Source: a virus
Length of the DNA: 23,875 nucleotides
Virus record (IMG/VR): IMGVR_UViG_3300022707_001739
Coordinates: 1 to 23,875 of that record
Reading direction: 5' to 3' (one strand)
The position numbers were made by a program, and so were the translations under genes. Below the pieces are notes generated by a model. That model did not search any database, was not told the origin of the DNA, and saw only the letters and a program-made list of their open reading frames with translations. The first letter of the stretch is position 1; each line of letters begins with the position of its first letter. This document shows positions 8,923 to 15,760 of this stretch, one piece after another.

Positions 8923-9203
8923 TACTTCTTGTTTTCAGCCTCATTAACCTTTTCTAGTTCTTCGATCTTGTTTTTCATCTGACTCGTCTCGCCCTGAACC
9001 ATGGCTACTTCTACCTGGTTTGCTACATTGTACAGGTTTGCTTTGCATTTCTTGAATTCGAGCTCAGCAGACTGAAGGTTAGTTTCAGCGTTCTGTTGCT
9101 GCTTCGTAGCTATGACCAAGGTTTTCAGTGCATCTTCCAAGGTTACTTGCGGTTGCTGAGACTGTTGTGATTGCGGTTCTTGTTTTTTGTTATTCGTGCT
9201 CAT
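8922..9203 (-). CDS. Small coiled-coil protein, function unknown
   Basis: This encodes 93 residues. The N-terminus is polar and glutamine-rich (SQQSQQPQ, 12-19). From about 20 to 90 it is almost entirely helical with heptad-like spacing (LEDALKTLVIATKQQQNAETNLQSA, then LEFKKCKANLYNVANQVEVAM, then MKNKIEELEKVNEAENKK), so it probably forms a coiled coil or helical hairpin. One cysteine is at about 53. AGGAG lies six bases upstream. Its stop overlaps the start of the large tail protein gene by one base (TAATG at 8922), so it may be a chaperone or a structural partner of that protein (inference). No transmembrane segment is present. Confidence 0.72.
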   Translation of the reverse strand: MSTNNKKQEPQSQQSQQPQVTLEDALKTLVIATKQQQNAETNLQSAELEFKKCKANLYNVANQVEVAMVQGETSQMKNKIEELEKVNEAENKK

Positions 9204-9212
9204 GCGATTCTC

Positions 9213-9590
9213 CTATGGTGTTTTTGGTCTCTTGACCAGATAAAGGTAGAGTGGATACCCTACCATTGCTAAAAGTTGAAAAGTTAAGTATTCCCAACGA
9301 GTTGCTCCAAAGTAAATGAACAGCCCGTATTTGCCGAACTCCTGTCCTGCCTGTTCTACGATCCGCCAGTTATGATATCTGTCCTGTGGAATGATTCCGA
9401 AGACGATTGAAACATCTGCCACCCATGTCCACCAATCTGTTATGCCTTCGCCCCAGAAATAGAAAATAGAACCCAGAAGGACTATGATCCATGCTGAGGA
9501 CTTTGGAAACAATGGAAGCATTAGAGCAGCCACAATGATCAGGATTACGGCATAAATCGTGTGCAGAACTGTGTACTTATTCAGCTTCAT
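9213..9590 (-). CDS. Multi-pass membrane protein, function unknown (lysis candidate)
   Basis: This encodes 125 residues from the ATG at 9590, which overlaps the preceding stop by ATGA. A longer reading of 132 residues would need a TTG start at 9611 and is less likely. Hydrophobic segments are at about 9-29 (LHTIYAVILIIVAALMLPLF), 33-48 (AWIIVLLGSIFYFWG) and 101-118 (FQLLAMVGYPLYLYLV), with a weaker one at 56-68. The N-terminus is basic (KLNK) and the C-terminus is basic (KRPKTP). A small membrane protein in a late phage operon is a possible holin, but no endolysin or spanin is visible beside it and the sequence is not a recognised holin class. It could instead be a host-envelope modifier. Confidence 0.78.
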   Translation of the reverse strand: MKLNKYTVLHTIYAVILIIVAALMLPLFPKSSAWIIVLLGSIFYFWGEGITDWWTWVADVSIVFGIIPQDRYHNWRIVEQAGQEFGKYGLFIYFGATRWEYLTFQLLAMVGYPLYLYLVKRPKTP

Positions 9591-9811
9591 TTCGTAAACT
9601 TTACCCCGCAATTGGGACAGTAATTAAATGCCGTTGACCAGACTTGTAGTGTGCATTGGTCAGGACATAATTGCTGGGCTTCCGTGTTCATTTCCTCGAT
9701 CCCTGTGAAGTCGTCAGATGCTGTTAATTTTGCTATTGCCGCCTTCTTGCTTGAGGCTAAGATTACTTTCTGCCCCTTTGCCGTATTTACTATGTAAGGT
9801 GTATCAGCCAT
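9587..9811 (-). CDS. Small zinc-ribbon protein, function unknown
   Basis: This encodes 74 residues. The C-terminal half carries C49-P-D-Q-C53 and C65-P-N-C68, followed by GVKF, a typical zinc-ribbon knuckle pattern ('CPNCG.KF'). The N-terminal 45 residues look like a small alpha/beta domain (YIVNTAKGQKVILASSKKAAIAKL). AAGGAG stands five bases before the ATG. Its TGA overlaps the ATG of the following membrane protein gene by four bases. It is one of two zinc-binding candidates in the cluster but shows no obvious similarity to the 154-residue one beyond the cysteines. A regulatory or assembly role is possible but not shown. Confidence 0.75.
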   Translation of the reverse strand: MADTPYIVNTAKGQKVILASSKKAAIAKLTASDDFTGIEEMNTEAQQLCPDQCTLQVWSTAFNYCPNCGVKFTK

Positions 9812-9831
9812 TATAGCTCCTTGGTTAATTG

Positions 9832-12800
9832 TTATACAAATGCTACTTCGTGTTCTACGCCTGCCCCATCCTGAAAGAATAATTTGTTGTCAGTCTTAGT
9901 GTACATCTTGCCAAAGTTAGTGTCAGCAGACGGTGTTCCTGTTTCCCCCAGACGAAGAACGCCATTGTCTATTTGAACTTCACCGCCATCTTCAACCACA
10001 AATACAGGAGTTCCCGAATCCTGACATTCAAATATATTGCCAGTACCAGTTTGATTTACTATTAAAACCGGACCAGAATGACTTGCATTGTTAGAGAAGA
10101 AGTTTACAAGAGCAGCCGTATGAGTACCCCCTGTTCCTATTACGCTTAAAGCATTCCCACTGGTGAGAGCAGTTGTTGTTAATGCAATCCCAAAACCAGT
10201 TGTATTTGCAGATGAAATAGATACTGTATTTGCAGTTGTAGCTTCTGAGTCTATATTCAGTGAAATGCCGTTTCCATCATGATTCAAAAACAATAGATTA
10301 CCAGTTGAACTTGAGCTAGTCAAAGAAAAATGGTGCGCAGCAGTAGTTCCTGTGCCTGTATGTACCCCGCTCCCAATACTTTGAATCAGTGGGACTGTCG
10401 TTGCAATGCTGTCAACATTAAGACCGATTCCATTGCCATTCTGATCTATAAAGAAACTTGGCCCGGTACCTTCATTCTGTACACTTACCGCTCTGCCCGT
10501 GGACGATGCTCCAAATTGTACGATAGCCAGTACATTTCCTGCATTAGAAGCACCAAAATCCTGGAAGTTAGCCAATGCTACAGCTGCATTTCTATTTGCA
10601 TTGGAAAATACTGATAAAGCATTCCCTGTTGTAAGGGAATTAGCAGTAATGTCTATGCCCTTACCTGTTGTTATTACAGTATCTATGTTGATGACATCTG
10701 CTGTTGTGGATTCAGAGTCTATATTTAAAGCGACACCATTACCATCCTGATTAATAAAAAGTCCGTTACCAGCACCCAAATTATCTATCTGAAGCCCTAT
10801 GCCACTACCGTCATGATCCAAGAATAACAACGTACCAGTAGAACTTCCGTTAGTCAAGGCAAAATAATGAGCAGAAGATGCACCTGTACCAGTAAACACA
10901 CCAGCTCCTCTGGAATCTATAAAAGGATTAGCCACGGCTGATGCTGTTATAGTGAGTCCTTCCCCAGTCCCTGAGTTAACTATTCTCATCCCAATAGCTG
11001 TAGATAATGCTCCTGAAACGTTAGCATGATATACTGCTCCGGTTACAGCAGCATTGTTCCCGGTCAAAGTGCCATGATATAAACCGAATCCTGTAAATGC
11101 GGTAGATGAGGACGCTTGAGTAATGCCAAGACCTGAAGTAAGAGAATTTAATGCTTGGTTAATTCCATGCCCAGTAGTCAAAGAATTGAATGCTAATAAT
11201 ATTGACCCTGCTATAGAAATCTGTTCTCCAATTATCTGCATAGCTGGCTTCCCAGTAGATTCAGTATCTATGTTAAGAGCGATGCCATCACCATCCTGAT
11301 CAATAAAGAAGCCATCTCCTGTCCCTGCATTAAGGATTGAAGAGGCATCAGAAGTAGCCGAAGCATTAGATTGAAGAACCCTGAATGCTGCAGCTGCACT
11401 CGTTCTCGCACCTGTTCCGCTTACAACTAATAACGATCCTCCGCTTTGAGCTGTGGAACAAGTAAACTGAACCATGTTGCCAGTAGTCATGCTGTTACCA
11501 ACAATATCCAGAACCTGACCCGTTGTGGTTACAGCCGTTATGGATAAGACTTTCGCTGATGTAGATTCAGAATCTATGTTCAAAGCGATTGCATTAGAAT
11601 CTTGGTCTATAAAAATAGCGGCACCTGTGCTATTAGAATTTTGTACTTGAAGAACATTTCCTGTATGACTTGCGTTATTAGAATGAATAAATGCAAGAGC
11701 GGCTGTATGCGATCCGCCTGTGCCAGATACTTTGAAAGCATTCCCGCCTGTTAGAGCTGTAGCTGTCAGCTCAAACCCTATACCTGTAGTATTTGTTGAT
11801 GAAACCGAAATTGTATTTGCAGTAGTTGATTCAGAATCTATGTTTAAGGCTATACCATTTCCATTTTTATCTAAAAACAATGCATCGCCAGTACCATTCG
11901 ATATAATTCGTACACCAATACCAGCACCTGTACCAAAATGAGAAAAAACAGCTAAGGTATTTGTAGAACTTGTTGAAGAAGAAGATACCCTTAATAAACC
12001 AGCTGTTCCTGAAGTGGCATTTGTAGTACTCATATCTAAAAAGGCACCAGTAGTAAGAGCATTAGCATTATCTAACGAAATAAGAGAACCTGTAGTAATA
12101 GTTGAATTAGTTGCTCTAAGAATCCCTCCTGCTGTTGCTGTTCCGGCATTAGTAACTGATATAGAACTAACCGTTGTCGCCTCCGAGTCTATATTCAAAG
12201 CAATTGCGTTACCGTCTTGGTTAATGAAGATTCCGTTTCCCGTTCCAGCGTTTTCAACTTCTATTGCATTCCCGGAAGCCCCTGCATTGGATGTTTGAAC
12301 AAATACATTTGCTCCTGTATGCAATGCACCGGATGATACAAACTGAGCCATGTTTCCAGTGGTTAAAGCTGTACCAGTAGCTGCTATTACATCTCCGGTG
12401 GTAGATACTGAACTAATGGCAACAACTTGTGCAGCCGTAGTGGATTCGCTATCAATGTTCAGTGCTATAGAGTTGGAGTCTTGATCTATTAAAACGGCAG
12501 AACCAGTACCTAAATTCTGAACCTGAAGAGTATTTCCCGAATGGCTTGCATTGTTGGAAAAGAAAAATCCCAATGCTGCTGTGTGAGTACCTCCAGTACC
12601 TTCTATTCTGAATGCATTGCCCCCTGTTAAAGCAGTTGCAGTAAGAGCAAATCCGATACCTGTAGTATTAGTAGATGATACTGATATTGTATTTGCGGTT
12701 GTGGATTCTGAATCAATGTTCAGTGCGATGCCGTTCCCGTCTTGGTTGATAAATAGAGCGTTAGCTGTTCCTGGGTTCTGTATTTGGAGACCAATCCCTG

Positions 12801-13587
12801 TTCCTTGCTGATCAACGTCTAAAGCTATGCCGGAGCCTTCCGCACGAGCACGCAAGGTTGTTCCGGAACCTGCTGTTGCTACAACATTAAGTAAACCTGT
12901 TAAATTTGTGAATCCTGCACTTGTCGTTTGAATATTACATCCAGCCGTAGTCAAAGCATCAGCATTTATATCAAGCGGTGGGACTGTGGTGGATTCAGAA
13001 TCAATGTTTAATGCTTTGCCGTTACCATCCTGATTGATGAATATTCCATCACCTGTTCCTACATTTTGTATTTCCAGCGCCTTGCCTGAAGCTCCGGCAT
13101 TAGATGTTGATATGAATATGTTAGAACCGGTGTGAAGTGCCCCGGACGATACGAACTGAGCTACATTCCCGGTAGTTAAAGCCGTGCCTGTGGCTGCTAT
13201 AATATCTCCCGTAGTGGAAACAGAACTTATTGCCAGAACCTGAGTTGCAGTAGTAGATTCGCTGTCTATGTTCAAAGCTATTCCATTACCATTTTGGTCT
13301 ATCAGGATTCCGTTTCCAGTGCCTTCGTTAGTGATCTTGAGTCCTGTGCCACTTGCTCCTGAATTGGAAATTACAGCATCTATAATCTGCCCCGTGAATC
13401 CTGCATTGGAAGTTGAGAGATTCAGAACGTCGCCGGATGTCATGGAATTAGCAGTTGCTGTGAAAACATTTGCAGTTATGGCAAGAGATGTTGCCGTATA
13501 CTTATTACAGAATATCTCAAACCATTCAGTTCCTGATTTACCAAAACTATCTGCACCGCTTGCTGATGGATTTACATTTTGAGCCAT
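9832..13587 (-). CDS. Large repetitive fibre-like or adhesin-like virion protein
   Basis: This encodes 1251 residues, very rich in Ala, Gly, Ser, Thr and Asn, with few aromatic residues. An N-terminal region (1-45, SASGADSFGKSGTEWFEIFCNK) may be the attachment domain. The body is built from longer units of about 70-110 residues, each carrying the core motif GTGNGIFINQDGNGIALNID followed by SESTT; I count eleven recognisable cores plus two partial ones. Alternation of small and hydrophobic residues predicts a long beta-helix or trimeric triple-beta rod. The C-terminal 60 residues (VFVVEDGGEVQIDNGVLRLG, then NKLFFQDGAGVEHEVAFV) form a non-repetitive cap resembling ends of other phage tail and fibre proteins. 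The likely role is receptor binding or a long side fibre, acting outside the particle. It is translationally coupled to the 82-residue protein. Confidence 0.8.
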   Translation of the reverse strand: MAQNVNPSASGADSFGKSGTEWFEIFCNKYTATSLAITANVFTATANSMTSGDVLNLSTSNAGFTGQIIDAVISNSGASGTGLKITNEGTGNGILIDQNGNGIALNIDSESTTATQVLAISSVSTTGDIIAATGTALTTGNVAQFVSSGALHTGSNIFISTSNAGASGKALEIQNVGTGDGIFINQDGNGKALNIDSESTTVPPLDINADALTTAGCNIQTTSAGFTNLTGLLNVVATAGSGTTLRARAEGSGIALDVDQQGTGIGLQIQNPGTANALFINQDGNGIALNIDSESTTANTISVSSTNTTGIGFALTATALTGGNAFRIEGTGGTHTAALGFFFSNNASHSGNTLQVQNLGTGSAVLIDQDSNSIALNIDSESTTAAQVVAISSVSTTGDVIAATGTALTTGNMAQFVSSGALHTGANVFVQTSNAGASGNAIEVENAGTGNGIFINQDGNAIALNIDSEATTVSSISVTNAGTATAGGILRATNSTITTGSLISLDNANALTTGAFLDMSTTNATSGTAGLLRVSSSSTSSTNTLAVFSHFGTGAGIGVRIISNGTGDALFLDKNGNGIALNIDSESTTANTISVSSTNTTGIGFELTATALTGGNAFKVSGTGGSHTAALAFIHSNNASHTGNVLQVQNSNSTGAAIFIDQDSNAIALNIDSESTSAKVLSITAVTTTGQVLDIVGNSMTTGNMVQFTCSTAQSGGSLLVVSGTGARTSAAAAFRVLQSNASATSDASSILNAGTGDGFFIDQDGDGIALNIDTESTGKPAMQIIGEQISIAGSILLAFNSLTTGHGINQALNSLTSGLGITQASSSTAFTGFGLYHGTLTGNNAAVTGAVYHANVSGALSTAIGMRIVNSGTGEGLTITASAVANPFIDSRGAGVFTGTGASSAHYFALTNGSSTGTLLFLDHDGSGIGLQIDNLGAGNGLFINQDGNGVALNIDSESTTADVINIDTVITTGKGIDITANSLTTGNALSVFSNANRNAAVALANFQDFGASNAGNVLAIVQFGASSTGRAVSVQNEGTGPSFFIDQNGNGIGLNVDSIATTVPLIQSIGSGVHTGTGTTAAHHFSLTSSSSTGNLLFLNHDGNGISLNIDSEATTANTVSISSANTTGFGIALTTTALTSGNALSVIGTGGTHTAALVNFFSNNASHSGPVLIVNQTGTGNIFECQDSGTPVFVVEDGGEVQIDNGVLRLGETGTPSADTNFGKMYTKTDNKLFFQDGAGVEHEVAFV
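10231..13306 (-). repeat. Eleven codon-divergent repeats inside the fibre gene
   Basis: The conserved core (ALNID-SESTT preceded by INQDGNG) is encoded at about 10231-10290, 10398-10455, 10692-10752, 11252-11310, 11556-11616, 11819-11878, 12176-12232, 12436-12495, 12697-12756, 12982-13041 and 13247-13306. The protein motif is nearly identical but synonymous codons differ widely: the serine and isoleucine codons in the 'IDSES' segment vary between copies. Larger units also repeat, such as SSVSTTGD(I/V)IAATGTALTTGN in units 1 and 4 and SSTNTTGIGF(A/E)LTATALTGG in units 3 and 6. This is protein-level repetition, not a tandem DNA array. Confidence 0.85.
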
Positions 13588-13835
13588 TATGGTGTCCCTA
13601 GATTTATGTCTGTCCCAATTACGCCCCAGTTGGCTTCTGAAGTCGGAGTAGAAAGAAGATTTATATCGTTACCAACCCGTTCCCATGCGGCGCCCAGTGT
13701 ACCGGTTAATGTCAGATTTACATCATTGCCATTGTTAGGACGTTCCCAGATAAGATCTTCGGATGGGCGTGTTTCCCTTGCCAGTGTCAATGTTACCCGC
13801 CATACCGGGAGACCGTCTCTTCCTATGAAAGGCAT
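13587..13835 (-). CDS. 82-residue protein with three W...GNDINL repeats, coupled to the fibre gene
   Basis: After a start (MPFIGRDGLPVWRVTLTLAR) there are three short repeats with a period of about 20 residues: W30...NGNDVNL (36-41), W51ERVGNDINL (51-60) and W70GVIGTDINLG (70-80). Each has a tryptophan, a turn with Gly-Asn/Thr-Asp, and a beta strand. This could be a minimal beta-solenoid or a small beta-propeller blade set. AGGAG lies six bases before the ATG. Its TAA overlaps the ATG of the large fibre-like gene by one base (TAATG at 13587), so it may be an adaptor, cap or chaperone for that protein (inference). I recognise no family. Confidence 0.7.
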   Translation of the reverse strand: MPFIGRDGLPVWRVTLTLARETRPSEDLIWERPNNGNDVNLTLTGTLGAAWERVGNDINLLSTPTSEANWGVIGTDINLGTP

Positions 13836-13847
13836 GTTCTGCTCCTG

Positions 13848-14591
13848 TTACACAAAGGTTACTCCATCTTGAGTCCCGACTCCGCGGGTTCCCTGCCGTG
13901 CTCGTTTCTGGAAGATAAGTGACTGAGTCTTTGGAAAACGTCCATTGATTATATCTATCCTGCGTTCCCATTTTCGTAAGTAGCGGATATCACGGCGTTC
14001 CTGATCTTCGGTTGTAAAGCCTCTGGAAGTCGCCAGATCAATTGTAGCCAGCTGGATATAGTCTTGGAGTTCGGAGTCTACATTCGGGCTTATAACCATT
14101 TCTACGGGCTTCCTGTACCACTTAAAGTCCAGGGTCTCTGCTGAAGCATCCTGTGTCATGAGGATTTCTATTTCGTTACCTTCAAACGTGAACCGTGGGT
14201 CATTAACACTGAAAAGACGGTTGAAATTGGTACGAAGGCCATTCATGTAAGCGAGACGTTCCAGTTCAATCTGGGTTATGAGATGGACAAAAGCTCCGTC
14301 TGTTATGCGCATAGAAATTACGCCGTCAGGGAACCTCAGAAGGTCAAGTGTCTGTGTAGAAACTGTTTCAGAGAGATTGGTTAAGTCAAACCGGTTAGAA
14401 GAATCTATGACCTGTGCCGTGGTTTCCGTGAAGAGCTCAGGCAGAGAAGTCATCGGAACTTCTATTATTGTTTCCTGCTGGGCTTCGTTGAGAAAATCTG
14501 TCTTTTCCGCTGCAGTAAATAGATTATTTGCATCATCTTCAAGATTGCGGGAAAGAATTGCCAGCATTTGTGTTAATGTTCTCTTAGCCAT
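13848..14591 (-). CDS. Probable head-tail adaptor (connector) protein
   Basis: This encodes 247 residues. The first 45 residues (LTQMLAILSRNLEDDANNLFTAAEKTDFLNEAQQETIIE) follow a pattern common in phage head-completion adaptors: a helix with '.L..L.R.L.DD', a short loop, and a helix containing LNEAQ. A beta-rich middle follows (SNRFDLTNLSETVSTQTLDLLRFPDG, then RFTFEGNEIEILMT and TLDFKWYRKP). Near the C-terminus a helix (DYIQLATIDLATSRGF) and a basic tail (WERRIDIINGRFPKTQSLIFQKRAR) suit docking to the portal. The likely role is to form a ring beneath the portal after packaging, as P22 gp4 or T7 gp11 do. Position between head and tail genes supports this. The identification is by pattern and context. 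Confidence 0.65.
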   Translation of the reverse strand: MAKRTLTQMLAILSRNLEDDANNLFTAAEKTDFLNEAQQETIIEVPMTSLPELFTETTAQVIDSSNRFDLTNLSETVSTQTLDLLRFPDGVISMRITDGAFVHLITQIELERLAYMNGLRTNFNRLFSVNDPRFTFEGNEIEILMTQDASAETLDFKWYRKPVEMVISPNVDSELQDYIQLATIDLATSRGFTTEDQERRDIRYLRKWERRIDIINGRFPKTQSLIFQKRARQGTRGVGTQDGVTFV

Positions 14592-14596
14592 GATCC

Positions 14597-14761
14597 CTAC
14601 TTATCAAATTCTGATTTCTTTCCTTCCCGGCGCTTTGAAAGTTCTATTGCTATACCCTGTCTCCGGGCTTTGTTGCGTGCTCCTGATCCGGTAAAGCATT
14701 TGCCTCCGATGCCCCACTTGAAGCCTGATTTGCCTTCAGACGTGCATTTTACTACAGGCAT
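14597..14761 (-). CDS. 54-residue basic protein of a small phage family
   Basis: This short gene starts at the ATG overlapping the stop of the zinc-ribbon gene (TAATG) and ends with TAG six bases before the next ATG, so it fills the gap exactly. The product begins MPVVKCTSEGKSGFKWG, continues GGKCFTGSGARNKARRQG and ends with a basic helix (SKRREGKKSEF). The pattern 'K-C-T..GK.G.KWG..GKC[FY]T' with two cysteines (C6, C22), then a helix with KARRQGIAIE, resembles small proteins I recall near head genes of other phages; I am working from memory and cannot cite a family. The net charge is strongly positive, so DNA or virion-interior association is possible. Function is unknown. Confidence 0.8.
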   Translation of the reverse strand: MPVVKCTSEGKSGFKWGIGGKCFTGSGARNKARRQGIAIELSKRREGKKSEFDK

Positions 14762-15225
14762 TATGAAGCCCTGTGTATTCCAAGATCTGACTGTACATTA
14801 ATGATCTTTCTTTTACACAGAGGACGTACAGCTTTTCCTTTATCATCAGTCTCAGGTGGAATATCAAATTGCTTTTTCATATATACAACCATTTGCTCCA
14901 CTGTCATGTTATCAAGGTCCTGATCGGTTGCTATTTTAACTTTATCCAGGAATGTTATTCTGTTTACCACAGGGTTGCATTCAGGACAAAGATTCTTATT
15001 CCTGTAATCTTTCGGGAAAGTAGCTATGACCTTTATTGTTTCAGAATAACTCAGAACCGAATCCTTGGGTTTCTCCACAGGTTCTTGTGCCGCCACTATT
15101 GCTTCATCAAGAGCTGTATCAATAACTTCTTCCGTATAGTATTTCCTGCATTTATTACACCAGCCGTTTTTGCTGAGTGATCTGCCTTCGTGTTTCGGGC
15201 ATGTTTCCGATGGTCTGATTGCCAT
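14761..15225 (-). CDS. Zinc-ribbon-like protein of the head gene cluster, function unknown
   Basis: This encodes 154 residues. The N-terminus has C9-P-K-H12 and C23-N-K-C26, a likely zinc-binding knuckle pair. A second pair, C80-P-E-C83, and a lone C137 in PLCKRK may bind another metal ion or pair with the first. The middle (95-125) is helical (TVEQMVVYMKKQFDIPP). Small zinc-binding proteins inserted among phage head genes are known but their roles are mostly unknown; some are head-assembly helpers, some are accessory DNA-binding proteins. AGGAG stands six bases before the ATG. The stop overlaps the next small gene by one base (TAATG), so the two are likely co-translated. Confidence 0.72.
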   Translation of the reverse strand: MAIRPSETCPKHEGRSLSKNGWCNKCRKYYTEEVIDTALDEAIVAAQEPVEKPKDSVLSYSETIKVIATFPKDYRNKNLCPECNPVVNRITFLDKVKIATDQDLDNMTVEQMVVYMKKQFDIPPETDDKGKAVRPLCKRKIINVQSDLGIHRAS

Positions 15226-15240
15226 GTTGAACTCCTATTA

Positions 15241-15663
15241 TTATGTTCTTCTGAGTAGTTTGTATTCTACGATGACTTCTACTACGCCTGCAGTAAGAGC
15301 CGCTGTTGCTATCGTCCATGTTAAGGCTGAATTAGTAGTAATTACGATTCCGGTTGCTGCACCTGTGAGAGCTTGGTTGTCGTAACCTGTGAATCCTGAG
15401 TCGAATGCTATAGCATCAGTTAAAGAGGTGGATCCTGCTTTGATAGTTATCGTTGCTGATCCACCGGAAGTCAAAGCTGTAGTTTCATTAGTTTCGATGC
15501 GGGTTATGACCGAATTCTGGGGAATAAGCTGACCGAATGTTATATCTCCGATTGCTCCTGTATCGTCTGCAAAACTGTATTCGAACTTCTTCTGCTTGAT
15601 TATTTCCCCCTTGAGCCACGATCCCACCATTGAAGCTAATTGTTTTCCATTCCATATTGCCAT
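15241..15663 (-). CDS. Small beta-rich virion protein, function unknown
   Basis: This encodes 140 residues. A short amphipathic start (MAIWNGKQLASMVGSWLKGE) is followed by a region of alternating hydrophobic and Thr/Ser/Gly residues with the look of an immunoglobulin-like or jelly-roll beta domain (SVITRIETNETTALTSGGSATITIKAG, then AATGIVITTNSALTWTIATAALTAG) and ends in VEVIVEYKLLRRT. Similar small beta proteins in phage head clusters serve as secondary decoration or head-completion proteins, but no specific family is recognised here. A GAGG lies about eight bases upstream of the ATG. It sits between the decoration gene and the zinc-ribbon gene. Confidence 0.7.
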   Translation of the reverse strand: MAIWNGKQLASMVGSWLKGEIIKQKKFEYSFADDTGAIGDITFGQLIPQNSVITRIETNETTALTSGGSATITIKAGSTSLTDAIAFDSGFTGYDNQALTGAATGIVITTNSALTWTIATAALTAGVVEVIVEYKLLRRT

Positions 15664-15760
15664 TTTTGTATCCTCGTGTTTAGGCTATGGTTAATGTTAA
15701 TAATGATGCAAAGCAGGGAAGTTCAACACGAACAAACCCCGCAGTGCACCATAATTTATA
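15664..15760. other. Non-coding gap with an imperfect hairpin
   Basis: This 97-base gap is the second longest between firm genes. GCAGGG (15713-15718) can pair with CCCCGC (15737-15742) with one mismatch, and inside it GTTC (15721-15724) pairs with GAAC (15730-15733) around a five-base loop. There is no U-run directly behind it on the minus strand, so it is not a convincing intrinsic terminator. It may be an RNA-stabilising or processing hairpin separating the highly expressed coat/decoration genes from those downstream. The ribosome site for the next gene (GAGG at about 15673) is at its end. Confidence 0.35.

Noticed and set aside
9832-13587. A CRISPR array or tandem DNA repeat, suggested by the regularly recurring motif
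   Set aside because: Copies are conserved as protein, differ at synonymous bases, have irregular spacing and stay within one open frame.
13735-13971. A 78-codon minus-strand frame overlapping two neighbouring genes
   Set aside because: It is out of frame with both the 82-residue gene and the adaptor gene, which have proper starts, ribosome sites and protein-like composition.
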